From the NCBI RefSeq assembly GCF_017591425.1, contig NW_024464918.1, positions 7,624,001 through 7,688,000 on the forward strand: a stretch of 64,000 nucleotides of DNA, read 5' to 3'. Origin of the DNA: Ochotona curzoniae. Lineage: Eukaryota; Chordata; Mammalia; Lagomorpha; Ochotonidae. The translations under genes and the position numbers were made by a program. Below the pieces are notes generated by a model, which searched no databases, had not been told where the DNA came from, and saw only the letters and a program-made list of their open reading frames with translations. Below are positions 12,349-23,275 of the stretch, piece after piece (positions within the stretch are counted from its first letter, which is position 1; each line of letters opens with the position of its first letter).

Positions 12349-12783
12349 TGTGGGGCTCAGGAGCAAAGAGGTCACTAAGTCAATAAGATGGCAACTAATA
12401 GTCAAGATCACTGGCGGGCAAGATGGCGGCCAAGGACAGAGCCCTGGGCGTGAGCCAGGGCAGGAGTCACATCATTTCAAAGAAAGACTGATTGGCCAGG
12501 GCCTTTTCACTCACCTACCCCTGGCCAATGGAAGGTGGCTTCCTCAGTCCTTCTCCTAGTAATTGGCTCCTAGTTTCTCCCCTCCTGGAATTCGTGAAAT
12601 TTCCTGGCCTGAGGCTATCGCTTACCCTATATAAGAAACTGATTTTCCCAATAAATTGGAAGTGCTTAGACAGAACCTTGTCTGTCTGTTTGTCTCTCGT
12701 GGGCCGGGAGGCTGGGTGGCAGGCAGCAGGCTCATCCCCTCCAGCAATGGGGTACTAAAAGAATCTGTGGGGGAGACCCCGCA
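12349..12783 (+). mobile_element. Solo LTR of an endogenous retrovirus
   Basis: A 435-bp segment starting TGTGGGGC and ending ACCCCGCA (TG...CA ends with partial terminal inverted repeats). Exact 6-bp duplications CATATT lie on both sides (12343-12348 and 12784-12789). Inside, in order: a TATA box (TATATAA, 12628-12634), a polyadenylation signal (AATAAA, 12650-12655) and a GT/TC-rich stretch (TTGTCTGTCTGTTTGTCTC) as expected at the R/U5 boundary. No gag, pol or env sequence and no second LTR lie nearby, so it is most simply the product of LTR-LTR recombination. A 6-bp duplication is usual for class II (ERVK-like) retroviruses; the family name is not known to me. Open frames within it are incidental. 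Confidence 0.88.
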
Positions 12784-12891
12784 CATATTAAATACCCATA
12801 TTATTCCATCAATATTGTATTCATGTGATTTTATTAAGTAACTAAATTAGAAACAATCACACAGATATATGCACTCGTACAATGTACAAAG

Positions 12892-12893
<2 letters not shown>

Positions 12894-12930
<37 letters not shown>
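12894..12930. repeat. (CA)n microsatellite
   Basis: Uninterrupted CA run after a short CG start. Confidence 0.95.
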
Positions 12931-12931
<1 letters not shown>

Positions 12932-14040
12932 TTTCTAAGCTAATACATCGTCTTTGAGGAAAAGTACTAGAACCATAACCAAATCCATTCTCCCTTGCTC
13001 CTTGTAAAGGGTTTACCTCAAATCCACAAAAAGCTGCACAATTCAGAGCTTTTGAGGCCTTTGTCTACATTTGCTTTAAGTGTACATTCTTTCATAAGGC
13101 TCTCAGAAGACACGCCAGAATTAACTCAAATGATCTCAGTGTATCGCTGTATCATCTACATATGGTCACCCAGGTGGATTAAGCAATAAGGCTGCAAATC
13201 TCAGTGTTTAGATACTGCTGGCTCTGAAGAGGGCTCCTCGGCAATAGAGCTAGAGAACCAGCTTTGTTTTAAATCTCCTTTCATTAAGAAAACAAAAGAA
13301 TCAGGTTTGTATTATTTGGTATATAATATATCTGGCTTTCACCTAGTTTATCATGATATCCTATGTGATTCGGACACTTTATAAGGTTAGGGGGTGGAGA
13401 TGGGACAGAGAAAGAGCCTATATTTGCTTCAGAGTGTCAGAGTGGATACATGCATCTGCTTATATAATAGGCCTGTGATCCTGTGCCTTCCAAAACTCAG
13501 AGTTCTGTGTCTCAAAATGCTAAATATGTCCTCACTTGAAACAGGCTCACAATATTGTGCTCTGTGTATTATCATAAACACCAACTTTTTTTTTTTACCT
13601 ATACAGCCTTGTATGCACAGAACTAGGCATTCTCTATGTTATAGCTTGTTTAAGGGATTTACAGATGTGTTTGCTTTTATCTATTAGTATAATAGCACAT
13701 ACAATACACTCATAATATAAAGCACAAGCTCAAACAATTTTACATCTTGGCTGAGTACAGAGCCTAGCGGAGATACAATGCACAAACTAACATAATTCAT
13801 ACAGCAACCTTTTGAAACAGTATTCATATTTTCTTCTGTCATTTTTCCAACAACACAAGAGAGATCATGGAAAGTTAAAGAAAGTGACAGCTGACCCAGC
13901 TTTAAATGAAATAGACAGACACTGAATCCCAAACTGTCTGGTAATTCAGAGATGGAGCTTTATCTGCTCCTCTTATTATAAAAAATGGTACTGCTATTCT
14001 TATTTTATTTTAAAGAGATTAACAGTTGTTGAACTATAAG
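12931..14040. other. Intron sequence, nothing recognised
   Basis: No element identified. Open frames at 13394-13687 (+) and 13684-13932 (-) have no recognisable content. Confidence 0.4.
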
Positions 14041-14364
14041 AGGCAGGAGCAGTGGTTCAAAAGGCTAATTCTCTTCCTGTTAGTGCCAGCATTTCATATA
14101 GGCAATGGTTCATGCCCTTGCTACTCCACTTCCCACTCCAGCTCCCTGTTTATGGCCTGAGAAAGCAGCAGAGGACAGTTCAAGTCCCTGGGCTTCTGAA
14201 CCCACACAGGAGACCCAGTGGAAGTCCCTGGGTGTTGGCTTCAGATCAGCTCAGCTCTGTCCATTGTAGCCATTCAGGGAGTGAACATAGGATGGAAGAT
14301 TTTTCTGGTTCTCCTTCTCTGTAAATCTGCCTTTCCAATAAAAATAAATAAATCTTTTCAAAAA
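14041..14364 (+). repeat. Lagomorph C-type SINE
   Basis: Contains TACTCCACTTCCCACTCC, 'GCCTGAGAAAGCAGCAGAGG', 'GGCTTCAGATCAGCTCAGC', GGGAGTGAACATAGGATGG and the tail CCAATAAAAATAAATAAATC. The tail form is the one I associate with pika. Confidence 0.9.
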
Positions 14365-14455
14365 GTAAAGTTGCTGAATTATTTGGTAAGTTCTTTTAAA
14401 AGATCAAAAGAAGAGAGGGAAGAGCCATTAATTATGCAGTTGCTGGTGAAGGGGG

Positions 14456-14501
14456 GATAAGATAGGGTGGGAAGGGGAGATAAAATAGGGTGGGAAGGAG
14501 A
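14456..14501. repeat. Two-copy 23-bp tandem repeat
   Basis: Units at 14456-14478 and 14479-14501 differ at only two positions (G to A at unit positions 6 and 21). Each contains GATAGGG/AATAGGG followed by TGGGAAGG. Confidence 0.9.
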
Positions 14502-14879
14502 ACAAACCTGTAAGCTTTATTCTTCCCCACATCAGTCTGCTAACACCACCAAGAGAATGCAAAGGCAAGCTAAGTTACAAATGGCAATAATAATAATTTA
14601 AAAAGAATTGCACCACAAAACAATTTTACATGAGTTTCATACCTTTTCTTCAATTTCAGAATATCAGTAATTTGATATGAATATCCACTTTCATATCCAA
14701 AGATAAAAAGTCAGGATTTTCTCAGTTTGAGGACAGATTTATATATCACTGAATTCTCCTTGTCACAGTGAACATCTCTGTATATAAGTCCAAGAAGACC
14801 TACTCACTGTCTTTCCAAACCAGACTTCTTGCTTCCCTGCCGCACATCCTCTGAACCTCAATTACATCTGACTGATAAG

Positions 14880-15330
14880 CCAGCCATTCTACTTGCATTC
14901 CTTATCAGACCCTGGAGTCTTGCCTCTTCCTAAGAACCCACCTTTGTCCTTCCAGGCGGTTCCTTACCTTCATCAAATGACCGGAAAAACCTCCCTTCAC
15001 TGCATTGCAATCCTGTCACACTCATTGCTCACCACGGCCCATGACTATTCACAGCCTTCTGATCATCAGCCAAACTCAGAATATCAGCTAAAAGAAAATC
15101 TAATCAAGGTACTCCTTTGCTAATAGTCCTCCATTTTCTTTTGCTCATTTGTGCGTTAAAAGTCAGAACCCTTTACCATGCAATTGAGAGTTTTCAAAAG
15201 GTTGATCCAAGCAAACTTTTTTGAGACTGCTGCTTGTTCACTTTCAACTTCTCTTCTACTTACTTCCATTCTACGAACTGCTTGTTATATTCCTCAGGCA
15301 TACCAGAATATTCACAGCTCTGAATGATTC
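14880..15330 (+). repeat. LINE-2 (L2) 3' region fragment
   Basis: Degenerate L2-like order: TCCTTCCAGGCGGTTCC, CACTGCATTGCAATCCTG, 'GTACTCCTTTGCTAATAGTC', AAGTCAGAACCCTTTACC, then a pyrimidine-rich TTCTCTTCTACTTACTTCC stretch. Similar to the L2 consensus around 'CCCTGCTTAAAA...AAGTCCAAACTCCTTAGC'. Ancient; edges approximate. Confidence 0.5.
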
Positions 15331-15464
15331 AATGTTGCTAGAGCCTTCAGATCAACAGATTCATCTGTTCTTTCTATCACATGTTACAATCTTCACCTCA
15401 CTTCCAGTCCAGCCTAAACATTAACTTCTTGGTGCAGTCTTTATGTTCTTTACAATAAATCCCT

Positions 15465-15580
15465 GAGGTGATGTTTCCATTTTGCCAGTGAAGATACCCA
15501 GGCTCAAAGAGATGAACGAACGTTCCACATTCCCAAAGCCAGGAAGTGATGGAATTATACTCTACCCTCCAACCACCTCT
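15465..15580 (-). repeat. MIR SINE fragment
   Basis: Reverse MIR core: TTCCATTTTGCCAGTGAAGA, CAGGCTCAAAGAGATGAACG and AAAGCCAGGAAGTGATGGAA. It corresponds to the complement of the MIR 'CTGAGCCTCAGTTTCCTCATCTG' segment. Confidence 0.6.
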
Positions 15581-16295
15581 TTTCCAAGAAATGTGTTTAA
15601 TTAAATTAATAATCTACCTCTTGTTACTGTGTAGGACTCTCTCTTCCTGTGAGTGTGAGTTACTAGAAGGCATGGATTATAAGAAATGCTATAATTCCAG
15701 CTATCAACATGGAGTAGCTATTCCATAAATGTCTGATGACTGGTGTTCAGCGTGAGGGATGCTAGAGTAATCTCCCAGAGCCGAAGATGTGTTTGAACTT
15801 GCTGACCTTGAGGAAGCTCTTGGCCTATTTGGAGCCATGGCCCTCACTCTGCTCAACCTGTGTCCACTGTTGCCTTTGATCCCTTTCACAGCTCCTTGCG
15901 TCAAAAACTGTGTGAGTGTGGGACGGTTGCCATCTCCATATTTACTGGATTAGATTTCTTAATTCACATTTAACTCATTTTCCTTGCACAACAAAAGGAA
16001 AGCCAAAGTGAAATCATCTACTAGAATTCCTTTTTGACTTACAAGGCAGACCTCCCACTTGTGACAGGTTCCCAGAAAGAGGATGGCCCTTCTAAGTGAG
16101 AATGACCTAATCCCTAACAACTTTAAGTAGGATCAATGCAAGAGCACGAATTTACATTTCTGCAGAAGGAATTTACATTTCAGCCAAGGGTTGTAAAGGA
16201 GACCAGGAAATCATGTTTGATCTCTTTCACATGATAAATCATAAACTTTAAAAGCAGTCTAAAGTGACTAACTACAGCAACAAAGAAAACTATTT
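15581..16295. other. Intron sequence, nothing recognised
   Basis: No element identified before the L1 insertion. Confidence 0.45.
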
Positions 16296-16312
16296 TAAAA
16301 ACAATATTGTAA

Positions 16313-17956
16313 AAGGCGAAAGATTTATTCGGGTACAAAATTAACGAACGAAAATCAACAGCCATAGTGTACGCAAATAACACCAAGATGGAAGAAGATC
16401 TAACCAACAGGATACCATTCAAAATAGCAGAGAGAAGTATGAAGTATTTGGGAATAAATCTAACCAAAAGTGTAGGAGACCTATTCGAAGAAAACTACAA
16501 ACTATTTAAAAAGGAAATTGAACAAAACCTCAAAAGATGGAATAACATCCCGTGCTCCTGGATAGGCAAAATCAATATCATTAAAATGTCTATACTACCA
16601 CAAGCAATATACATTTTCAACGCAATTCCAATCAAATTGCCCAAAACATTCTTCACGGAACTGGATACAATGATTCAAAAGTTCATCTGGAAACACAAAA
16701 AACCACGAATAGCTAGAACCATCCTGAAAAATAAGAAATTAGCAGGGGGAATCACAATCCCGGACCTCTGGACATACTATAGAGCAGTGGTTATCAAAAC
16801 AGCCTGGTACTGGCACAAAGACAGAAAGGAAGATCAATGGAATAGAATAGAAGCACCAAAAGGGAATCCACACAGATACAGCCAATTAATCTTTGACAAA
16901 AAGACCAATGACAGCTTAAGCAAGTGGGAAGGACTCTTTAGTAAATGTTGTTGGGACAACTGGCTGATAGCCTGTAGAAACAAAAAGATAGACCCACATC
17001 TATCACCATACACTAAGATCCAATCTACATGGATAAAAGACCTAAACCTACATCCAGAAACCTTCAAACTCTTGCAAGAAAATGTAGGAAATACCCTGCA
17101 AGACCTAGGAGTAGGTACCAACTTTCTAAGAAGGACACCAAAAGCAATAGCAGTTGAGAACAGAATAAACAAATGGGACCTCATCAAACTAAGAAGCTTC
17201 TGTACAGCAAGGGAAACAATCAACAAAGTAAAAAAGCAACCCACAGAGTGGGAGAAGATCTTTGCACACGATATAGGCGATAGGGGGCTAATTTCCAGGA
17301 TATACAAAGAACTTCAAAACAACCAAAAAACCAAAACAAACAAGCCACTCAAGAAATGGGCACGGGAAATGGGCAAACATTTCACAAAGGAACAAGTCCA
17401 AATGGCAAACAAACATATGAAAAAATGTTCCAGCTCCCTAGCAATAAGGGAAATCCAAATTAAAACATTGATGAGGTACCACCTAACACCAGTAAGATTG
17501 GCCCACATAAACAAGAACACCAACGACGCTTGCTGGCGAGGATGCGGGGAAAAAGGAACCCTACTCCACTGCTGGTGGAGCTGCAAATTGGTACAGCCTT
17601 TATGGAAATCAGTCTGGAGAACACTCAAACAACTCAAAATCTGCATACCATATGACCCAGCAATAGCACTCCTAGGAATATATCCAAAACACCTGTTTTA
17701 CGACAAACCAACATGCATCCCTATGTTCATTGCAGCACAATCAGTAATTGCGAAAACATGGAAGCAACCGAAATGCCCATCAGCAGAAGATTGGATAAGA
17801 AAGCTTTGGTTCATCTACTCCATGGAATACTACTCAGCTATTAAAAAAAACAAAATGCAGTTCTTTGTGGCTAAATGGGCACAACTGGAAACTATAATGC
17901 TAAGGGAAATGAGCGAATCCCAAAAGATTAGATACCACATGTTTGCCTTGATTTAA
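16313..17956 (+). pseudogene. L1 ORF2 C-terminal fragment, frame open
   Basis: The frame is open from the 5' edge of the insertion to the TAA at 17954-17956, about 547 codons, with no own start codon. It begins near KDLFGYKINERKSTAIVYAN, downstream of the reverse-transcriptase YADD/FADD box. The 'thumb' region follows (RSMKYLGINLTKSVGDLFEE; PCSWIGKINIIKMSILPQAI), then the C-terminal segment with the cysteine-rich motif C-X3-C-X7-H-X4-C (CWRGCGEKGTLLHCWWSC). It ends with the usual EMSESQKIRYHMF-type L1 terminus. Full L1 ORF2 is about 1,275 residues, so over half is missing. The lack of stops implies recent insertion, not function. Confidence 0.93.
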
Positions 17957-18402
17957 CCTGTAATTTTTTGTTTGGTTGTTTGTTATTTTCCGAACCTGTC
18001 ATTGATACTGTCTCAACCCAGATGTTTCGAAGAATGGAACTTGCATTATTTTTAACATATTGTTTACCCAATACTATGTCAATTAATTCCATAATGTTGT
18101 ATAATGATACTGAGGCCTTGTTGGGGCTTTTAACTGACTGGATCTTTACTCTGTTAGACCTATCTTCAGACCATAGAAGGTCTCCCCAAGAGGCCACTGA
18201 ACTTATCTGGACAATAAGACGCTGAACTTTATGCTAGGCATGTGTTTGCAAGCAATGAATCTCAACTGAACTTGAACTATGGTTATGCAACAAGGAGGAG
18301 GAATCCACCATGGGGGGAGGGGTATGGGAGGGGTGGGGGGGATCCCCAGCGCCTATAAAACTGTACTACATAATATAATGTAAGCAACAATAAAAAAAAA
18401 AA
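16314..18402 (+). mobile_element. Young 5'-truncated LINE-1, about 2.1 kb
   Basis: It starts abruptly within ORF2 and runs through the ORF2 stop at 17956, a 3' UTR, an AATAAA signal and an A-rich tail. ACAATATTGTAAA with preceding A's flanks it on both sides (about 16296-16313 and 18398-18415), an apparent target-site duplication. The insertion point reads TTTT|AAAAACA, which fits the L1 endonuclease TT/AAAA preference. It is antisense to TENM2, the orientation usually tolerated in introns. It cannot retrotranspose: the 5' UTR, ORF1, endonuclease and catalytic reverse-transcriptase residues are absent. Confidence 0.95.
17957..18396 (+). repeat. L1 3' UTR with G-rich tract
   Basis: Non-coding region between the ORF2 stop and the A tail. 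It contains a run of four or more G-blocks at about 18312-18341 (TGGGGGGAGGGGTATGGGAG and onwards), the polypurine/quadruplex-prone tract typical of mammalian L1 3' UTRs. It ends CAACAATAAAAAA. Confidence 0.85.
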
Positions 18403-18464
18403 ACAATATTGTAAAGAATCATCACTGGTACACAAGAGATGTTCACCATGTCCTACACACTTAG

Positions 18465-18660
18465 ACACAATTTCATCTAATAATCACAACAAGAAAAAAT
18501 GTGAGGTACAACTACTGGCCCCATTTTCACAAAATATAATTCAAGGTTTTGAGATCTTAGCAGTAACGTGCCCAGGTCACAGAGCTGATACAGGACAAGG
18601 CTACGATTCGAACAGTTGTCTAATGCCAAAACCTCTGTATTTAATAGCCATGTTATTCTC
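18465..18660 (-). repeat. MIR SINE
   Basis: Reverse MIR: CATCTAATAATCACAACAAG, 'CTGGCCCCATTTTCACAAAA', 'ACGTGCCCAGGTCACAGAGC' and CTACGATTCGAACAGTTGTC. The last includes the complement of the tRNA-like B box (GGTTCGAATC). Confidence 0.85.
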
Positions 18661-19107
18661 TTCATTGCATTTCTACCATGAATAAAGCTGAGGCATACAG
18701 AGGCATTGGCTATGTAACCTCCAGACATATGATAATTTGGGGCAATGTGAGAACAAGACACCAGGTCTCTAGACTTAAGAGATCATTAAGTCTTTGATCA
18801 TGTCTCATTAGTGTATTATACCATTGTAGTACATGGGGAAGATGTAATTCTTGCATTTTCTTCATGGGAACAAACTGGGAGCTGAAAGATGATTATGATC
18901 ATTAATATATACACAGTTTTCCTAAGAAAGATAGTGATAGAAAACTTAGATATTTTTACAATAGAAAAGCACATACAAGACATTGTAAAAAGTAATACTG
19001 AGTGACTCAGAGTCTTGTTTTTCTTGAATCAAATTTCAAAGTACACACAAAGATAAAGGAAATCAAATAATCATTCAGACATGTTGAAAGTACACTGATG
19101 CATGTCA
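18661..19107. other. Intron sequence, nothing recognised
   Basis: No element identified. Confidence 0.45.
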
Positions 19108-19385
19108 TTTTATTTATTTATTTTTAAGATTTATGTATTCACCTACTTACATGAAAGAGAGTTAAAAGGAAAGATGTTCTTGGTAACTAAGCTGGGAATT
19201 CCCTCTGGGTCTCCCTGTGGGTGGTTGGGTTCTAAGCACTGCAATCACCCTCCACTGCTTTCCCAGGAGCATTAACATGGAGAAAGACCAGTAGAGGAGC
19301 ATCTAGGCCTGCAACCAAATCTCCAATATGGGTTACTGATGTTGCCAGTGGCGACATGATGTACTGCATCACAATTCTGGCCCCA
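19108..19385 (-). repeat. Lagomorph C-type SINE, diverged
   Basis: TTTATTTATTTATTTTTAAG tail complement, then 'CCTCTGGGTCTCCCTGTGGG', CTCCACTGCTTTCCCAGG and a decayed head. Minus orientation. Confidence 0.8.
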
Positions 19386-19714
19386 ATATTATTTCTTAAT
19401 AATTTCAGCAAGAACAGAAACACTACTTTATATTCTGTGACATACGTTGTCAGAACTTTCCTTAATAAATATGAGATGATTGTATTCCTTACGTTCCCTG
19501 CATCCCTTCTTAGGTTGTTTTATTTTTACAATAGTATTAACCTCTTCAAATGAGAAAAGTATTGCCTCTGCAAAAGAACAAGGGTCAGGTGTATATTAAA
19601 TGAGGGACACATTCAGAATAAATTTTAAATTTGCAACAAAACCTTTCATCAGCACTTTTCATGTGTTACTATATAAAAATGACTGCAATGGTTCCTAAAA
19701 CAGAGTGACTTTCT
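19386..19714. other. Intron sequence, nothing recognised
   Basis: No element identified. Confidence 0.45.
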
Positions 19715-20016
19715 TTCGCGAGTCAATTTATTTAAAAGACAATTACAGTGAAAAGGAAAGATAGGGAGTGACAGGAATCTCCACCTGCTGGATCCCTCCC
19801 TGAATGTCCCTAAGGTCCTGAGCTGAGTGAGTCTGAAGCTGGGAGCCACAAACTTCTTCCCTGTCTCCCACTTGACTGCAGGGGCCTAAGGACCTGAGCT
19901 TTTCCATTGCTTTTCCAGGCAAATAGCAGAGAGCTGGACTGGAAATAGAGCAGCCAGGACACAAATCAGAGCTATGTGCAACACTACAGCTTACTTTGCC
20001 ACTATGCCAGTACCTA
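19715..20016 (-). repeat. Lagomorph C-type SINE, diverged
   Basis: CAATTTATTTAAAAGACAAT start, GAATCTCCACCTGCTGGATC, TTGCTTTTCCAGGCAAATAG, GAGAGCTGGACTGGAAATAG and CTTTGCCACTATGCCAG head, in reverse CSINE order. Confidence 0.8.
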
Positions 20017-21965
20017 GTGAGTTACACTTACGACACATTTCTTGAATATTTTGACACCAAACATCAGCTAAATAAACTATGTCATAGGCCCCTATCAAAT
20101 GTTGGGTTACCAAATGAATGTCTGCAAATTTTTCATATTTTGTATTTTTTCTTTCCTTCATTTATTCCCCTGAATTTTCTTATTTGTGCCTACTTGTTTT
20201 ACCTAGCTTTGTGATCCTAACAAGGAATATACCTCTGTATAGAAAAACATGCGAGTAAGATATAGTTTCTGTCTTCAAGATGTCTCACAGTACATTAGAA
20301 CATGTTCCTTCCTGTTAATTGTACTCCCCATGGACACCATATTCTTTATATTACAATGTGATGCATGATTTCTCAGGTACCACAGATTGACCAAGGCCAT
20401 AAAAGAGAGATGAACTGTAACAATTCCCTAGGACCAACAGTGAACCAGCAGACCTTCAACCTCAGCATCACGACGTGAGAGATTCAAGAGATCCAGCCTT
20501 CTCCCTTTCTTGACATCCAAAGCTTTGCCTCCACTGAGGCCTCTAATCATTGGTATGACCATAAGCCCTGATTTCATAGCTGTCATGCAAACCATCTCAA
20601 TCACTCATTTTGTGTATACACATGTCTTTCATATACTGCTCTACTTAGAACATGACTTCTGGAGTACCTTGAGTGCTAAAAGCTTTTCTTCCTTGCATCC
20701 TCCTACCAGGTAACTAAAAATACCAAAGCAGTACACTGTGCTCCTCCTCCATGGGTAGACAGGCCTCCTCACTGCTCCCTGGGAAATCTCAGCTTTATGT
20801 CTCTTCTCATCAAATTACATCACACAAACTGCCATGCTTGCTATCATTCGTGGACATCCTCCCCTTACCTCCACCATGACTTTTTGTTTTTAGCTGTTTT
20901 CTACTCCTGGTTCTCTTTGTTCCACTCGGGAGTTTGCCTGTTCAGAGCTGTGAATATTTACTCTACACACAGGCAATTTTTCCAAAGCCATGTTTTTCAT
21001 TACTTTGCACTTACTTTTCATCCAGCCTCAACCATTCATGATCATGTTCCTATCTTGTTATTGTTGATACCACCACCCTTCTTTTGCATCAGTTTTATGC
21101 TGACCTTCCTCATTTATAACTCTCATAATCTGACCTCATTCATTTTACACATTAACTGGCACCTATAGTCATCCGAGTCTATGCTTAAATGGTGTCCTCC
21201 TTCTCATCTTCGCTGTGCCTAACTCTCACGGTGAATCACCACCACTGTCATTACCACTAGAATCATTCCTGCATTGTTTTCCAGTTCTTGGTATTGGCTT
21301 GGTAAAATTATGATCATGGTTGATCAAACTTTACTTGCTTTTGTATGTACTTATTGGTACGGTCTGATTCAAAATACACATGTAGATTCATGTACACAAA
21401 CATAAACCTATGGCCATAAAAATAGCACTGTCATCTTCTTACACAACTTCTTCACATGTCTCTCTAAAACTTCTCTTACATGTCCCCCTGCTTTGTTTCA
21501 ACTGAGAATGAAAATTCCCATGTCACAGAAAAACCTTAGCCCTCCAGTCCCAAGTCCAACCTCCTATCTACCTGTGTGTCTACCTGTTACAACCTACCCA
21601 CCTAACTAATATCCATGCATCGACTATTGAGACCCTCTCTGCTTTTCTCACAGATTTTTCCATGCTCCTCTTTTTCTGAAATGATACCCATCTCTCTCAC
21701 AACAAAGGCCATCATTTTCACTAATCCATGACAACATCCGTAATTTTACTTACTTTCATTTATTGGCTAACATGTCCCAATATTCTTCTCAATTTGCACT
21801 CTAATAGAATCATGCTGATTTTCTGGAATATTCCAGGAAGCCTTTGTACTAGCTTTTACACCTTACTGGAAAGAAATAGCCCTGAAATCAACAGAGCCAA
21901 ATCTCTTTCACAGGTAATTTTTTTGCCTCTACAATACTTGCTCAATTGTCCATTTCGCTTTCTTT
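20017..21965. other. Intron sequence, weak L2-like flavour only
   Basis: C/T-rich patches at about 20510-21300 recall decayed L2, but no motif is firm. The 123-codon open frame at 20797-21168 has no recognisable content. Otherwise nothing seen. Confidence 0.35.
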
Positions 21966-22343
21966 TAGAGATTTATTTATTTGTTTATTTGAAAGGCAGA
22001 ATGACAGAGAGGCAACGGGAGTGGAGAAGGGAATGTGAGAAAAAAATGAGAAAGAGGGCAGAAGGGAAGGAGAAGGGGGAGGGGAAAGGGAGAAGCAGGG
22101 TGGAGAAAGAGAGATTCTTCCCCCTTCCAGGTCACTTCCCAAGGCTAGCACAGGCTAAAGCTGCAAGACAGGAACTCCATCTGGTCTCCACACGGGTGGC
22201 AGGCACCCACAAACTGTGCCATTTTCCACTGCTCTCCTAGCCATAGAAAAAAAGACTACTACATAAGAAGCCGAGTAGCCAGCACTTGAACACTCTGGTG
22301 TTACAAGTGACTGCTTTACATACTATGTCACAATCTTGAGCCC
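21966..22343 (-). repeat. Lagomorph C-type SINE with expanded purine tract
   Basis: AGATTTATTTATTTGTTTAT tail complement and GAAAGGCAGAATGACAGAG, followed by an unusually long A/G-only stretch (about 22005-22115) where the CT-rich block normally spans 20-50 bp. Then CCAGGTCACTTCCCAAGG, CTCCACACGGGTGGCAGG and a decayed head ending CTATGTCACAATCTTGAGCC. Confidence 0.85.
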
Positions 22344-22734
22344 TCAATTGTTAGCTTTTATATCACGGCTTTCTACCATTCCCATTTATTCCTGCATAAC
22401 TCCCATTACTGCCATGACTGCATACTTCTAACTGCTTTTTATTCCACTTCAGCTTTTTTTTTTATATACCATTTATCACTACCTATCTTCACACAAAAAC
22501 ACACACAAATATTCTTTTTCTTTCATGTACTTTCTTTCTCACGAAATTTTTTATACCTACTACAATTAAATGCCAAGATAGAGCAAAGCATTCTGTACAT
22601 TGTGCACTGATTTACGCTAAGCTCAATACATGACAAGTAACAAATACTGTGAATACAGCAAAGACTTACAGTTAAATGTTGCTGCTACTCATTATTCAAT
22701 ATGTTTTGAAATCACCCTATCAATAAATTACATT
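22344..22734. other. Intron sequence, nothing recognised
   Basis: No element identified. Confidence 0.45.
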
Positions 22735-23275
22735 CATCAGGGCTGTTCTGCGACAGGTATCTAACTATCCTCTGTTTTCTATACAGGGATATAGTTATGT
22801 GTAAATGTGTGAATGTGTCCCTGTATGTGACCAGATTTATTTTAAGAATGTGGACCATAAAAGTGTGGAAGTTACGAATCTCATAATCTGCCGCCAGTAA
22901 ACTGGAGACTCAGGGAAACTTATGATATAGTGTGAGGGTCTAAGAACCAGAGGGTTTATGACAGAGATTCTAGAGAGAGTCTGGGAACCAAGATTGCCAA
23001 GGGTAGGAAATAATCAAATCCCCAGCTTGGTCAAAAGTTAATTCTATCTCTTTCAAATGTTATGCTCCAATTAACATTTCAGTGTATTGGATAAAGTCTA
23101 CATATCATGAGGAGAATCAAGTTCAACATTTCAAAAATGTTCAGCCCACCACCAATTCAAATGCTTATGTCTTGCACAATACCCTGATGGCCTTACCTAT
23201 ATTTTAACATTTAACCAGCAAGGTGTACATCCTGTGTCCCAAGTCAATTGGACACACAGAAGGAACCACCACAGT
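22735..23275 (+). repeat. Ancient LTR/L1-associated mammalian repeat, family not named
   Basis: A familiar degenerate order: CAGATTTATTTTAAGAATGT, 'ATAATCTGCCGCCAGTAAAC' with TGGAGACTCAGGG, GGGTCTAAGAACCAGAGGG, AATTCAAATGCTTATGTCTT, ACCCTGATGG and CCAAGTCAATTGGACACACA. It matches a common mammalian repeat whose consensus includes 'AATCTGCCGTCTGCAAGCTG' and ends with 'CAGTCAAGTTGACACA'. I recall the consensus but not its name reliably. Confidence 0.5.

Noticed and set aside
12338..12841. Overlapping plus-strand open frames of 60-90 codons
   Set aside because: They lie in or across the solo LTR and have no retroviral protein motif.
16834..17646. Long minus-strand open frames
   Set aside because: They are antisense shadows of the L1 ORF2 fragment.
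16313..17956. Active retrotransposon
   Set aside because: The 5' UTR, ORF1, endonuclease and catalytic reverse-transcriptase core are absent.
20797..21168. 123-codon plus-strand frame rich in Phe, Leu and His
   Set aside because: Composition follows the C/T-rich sequence; no known protein pattern.
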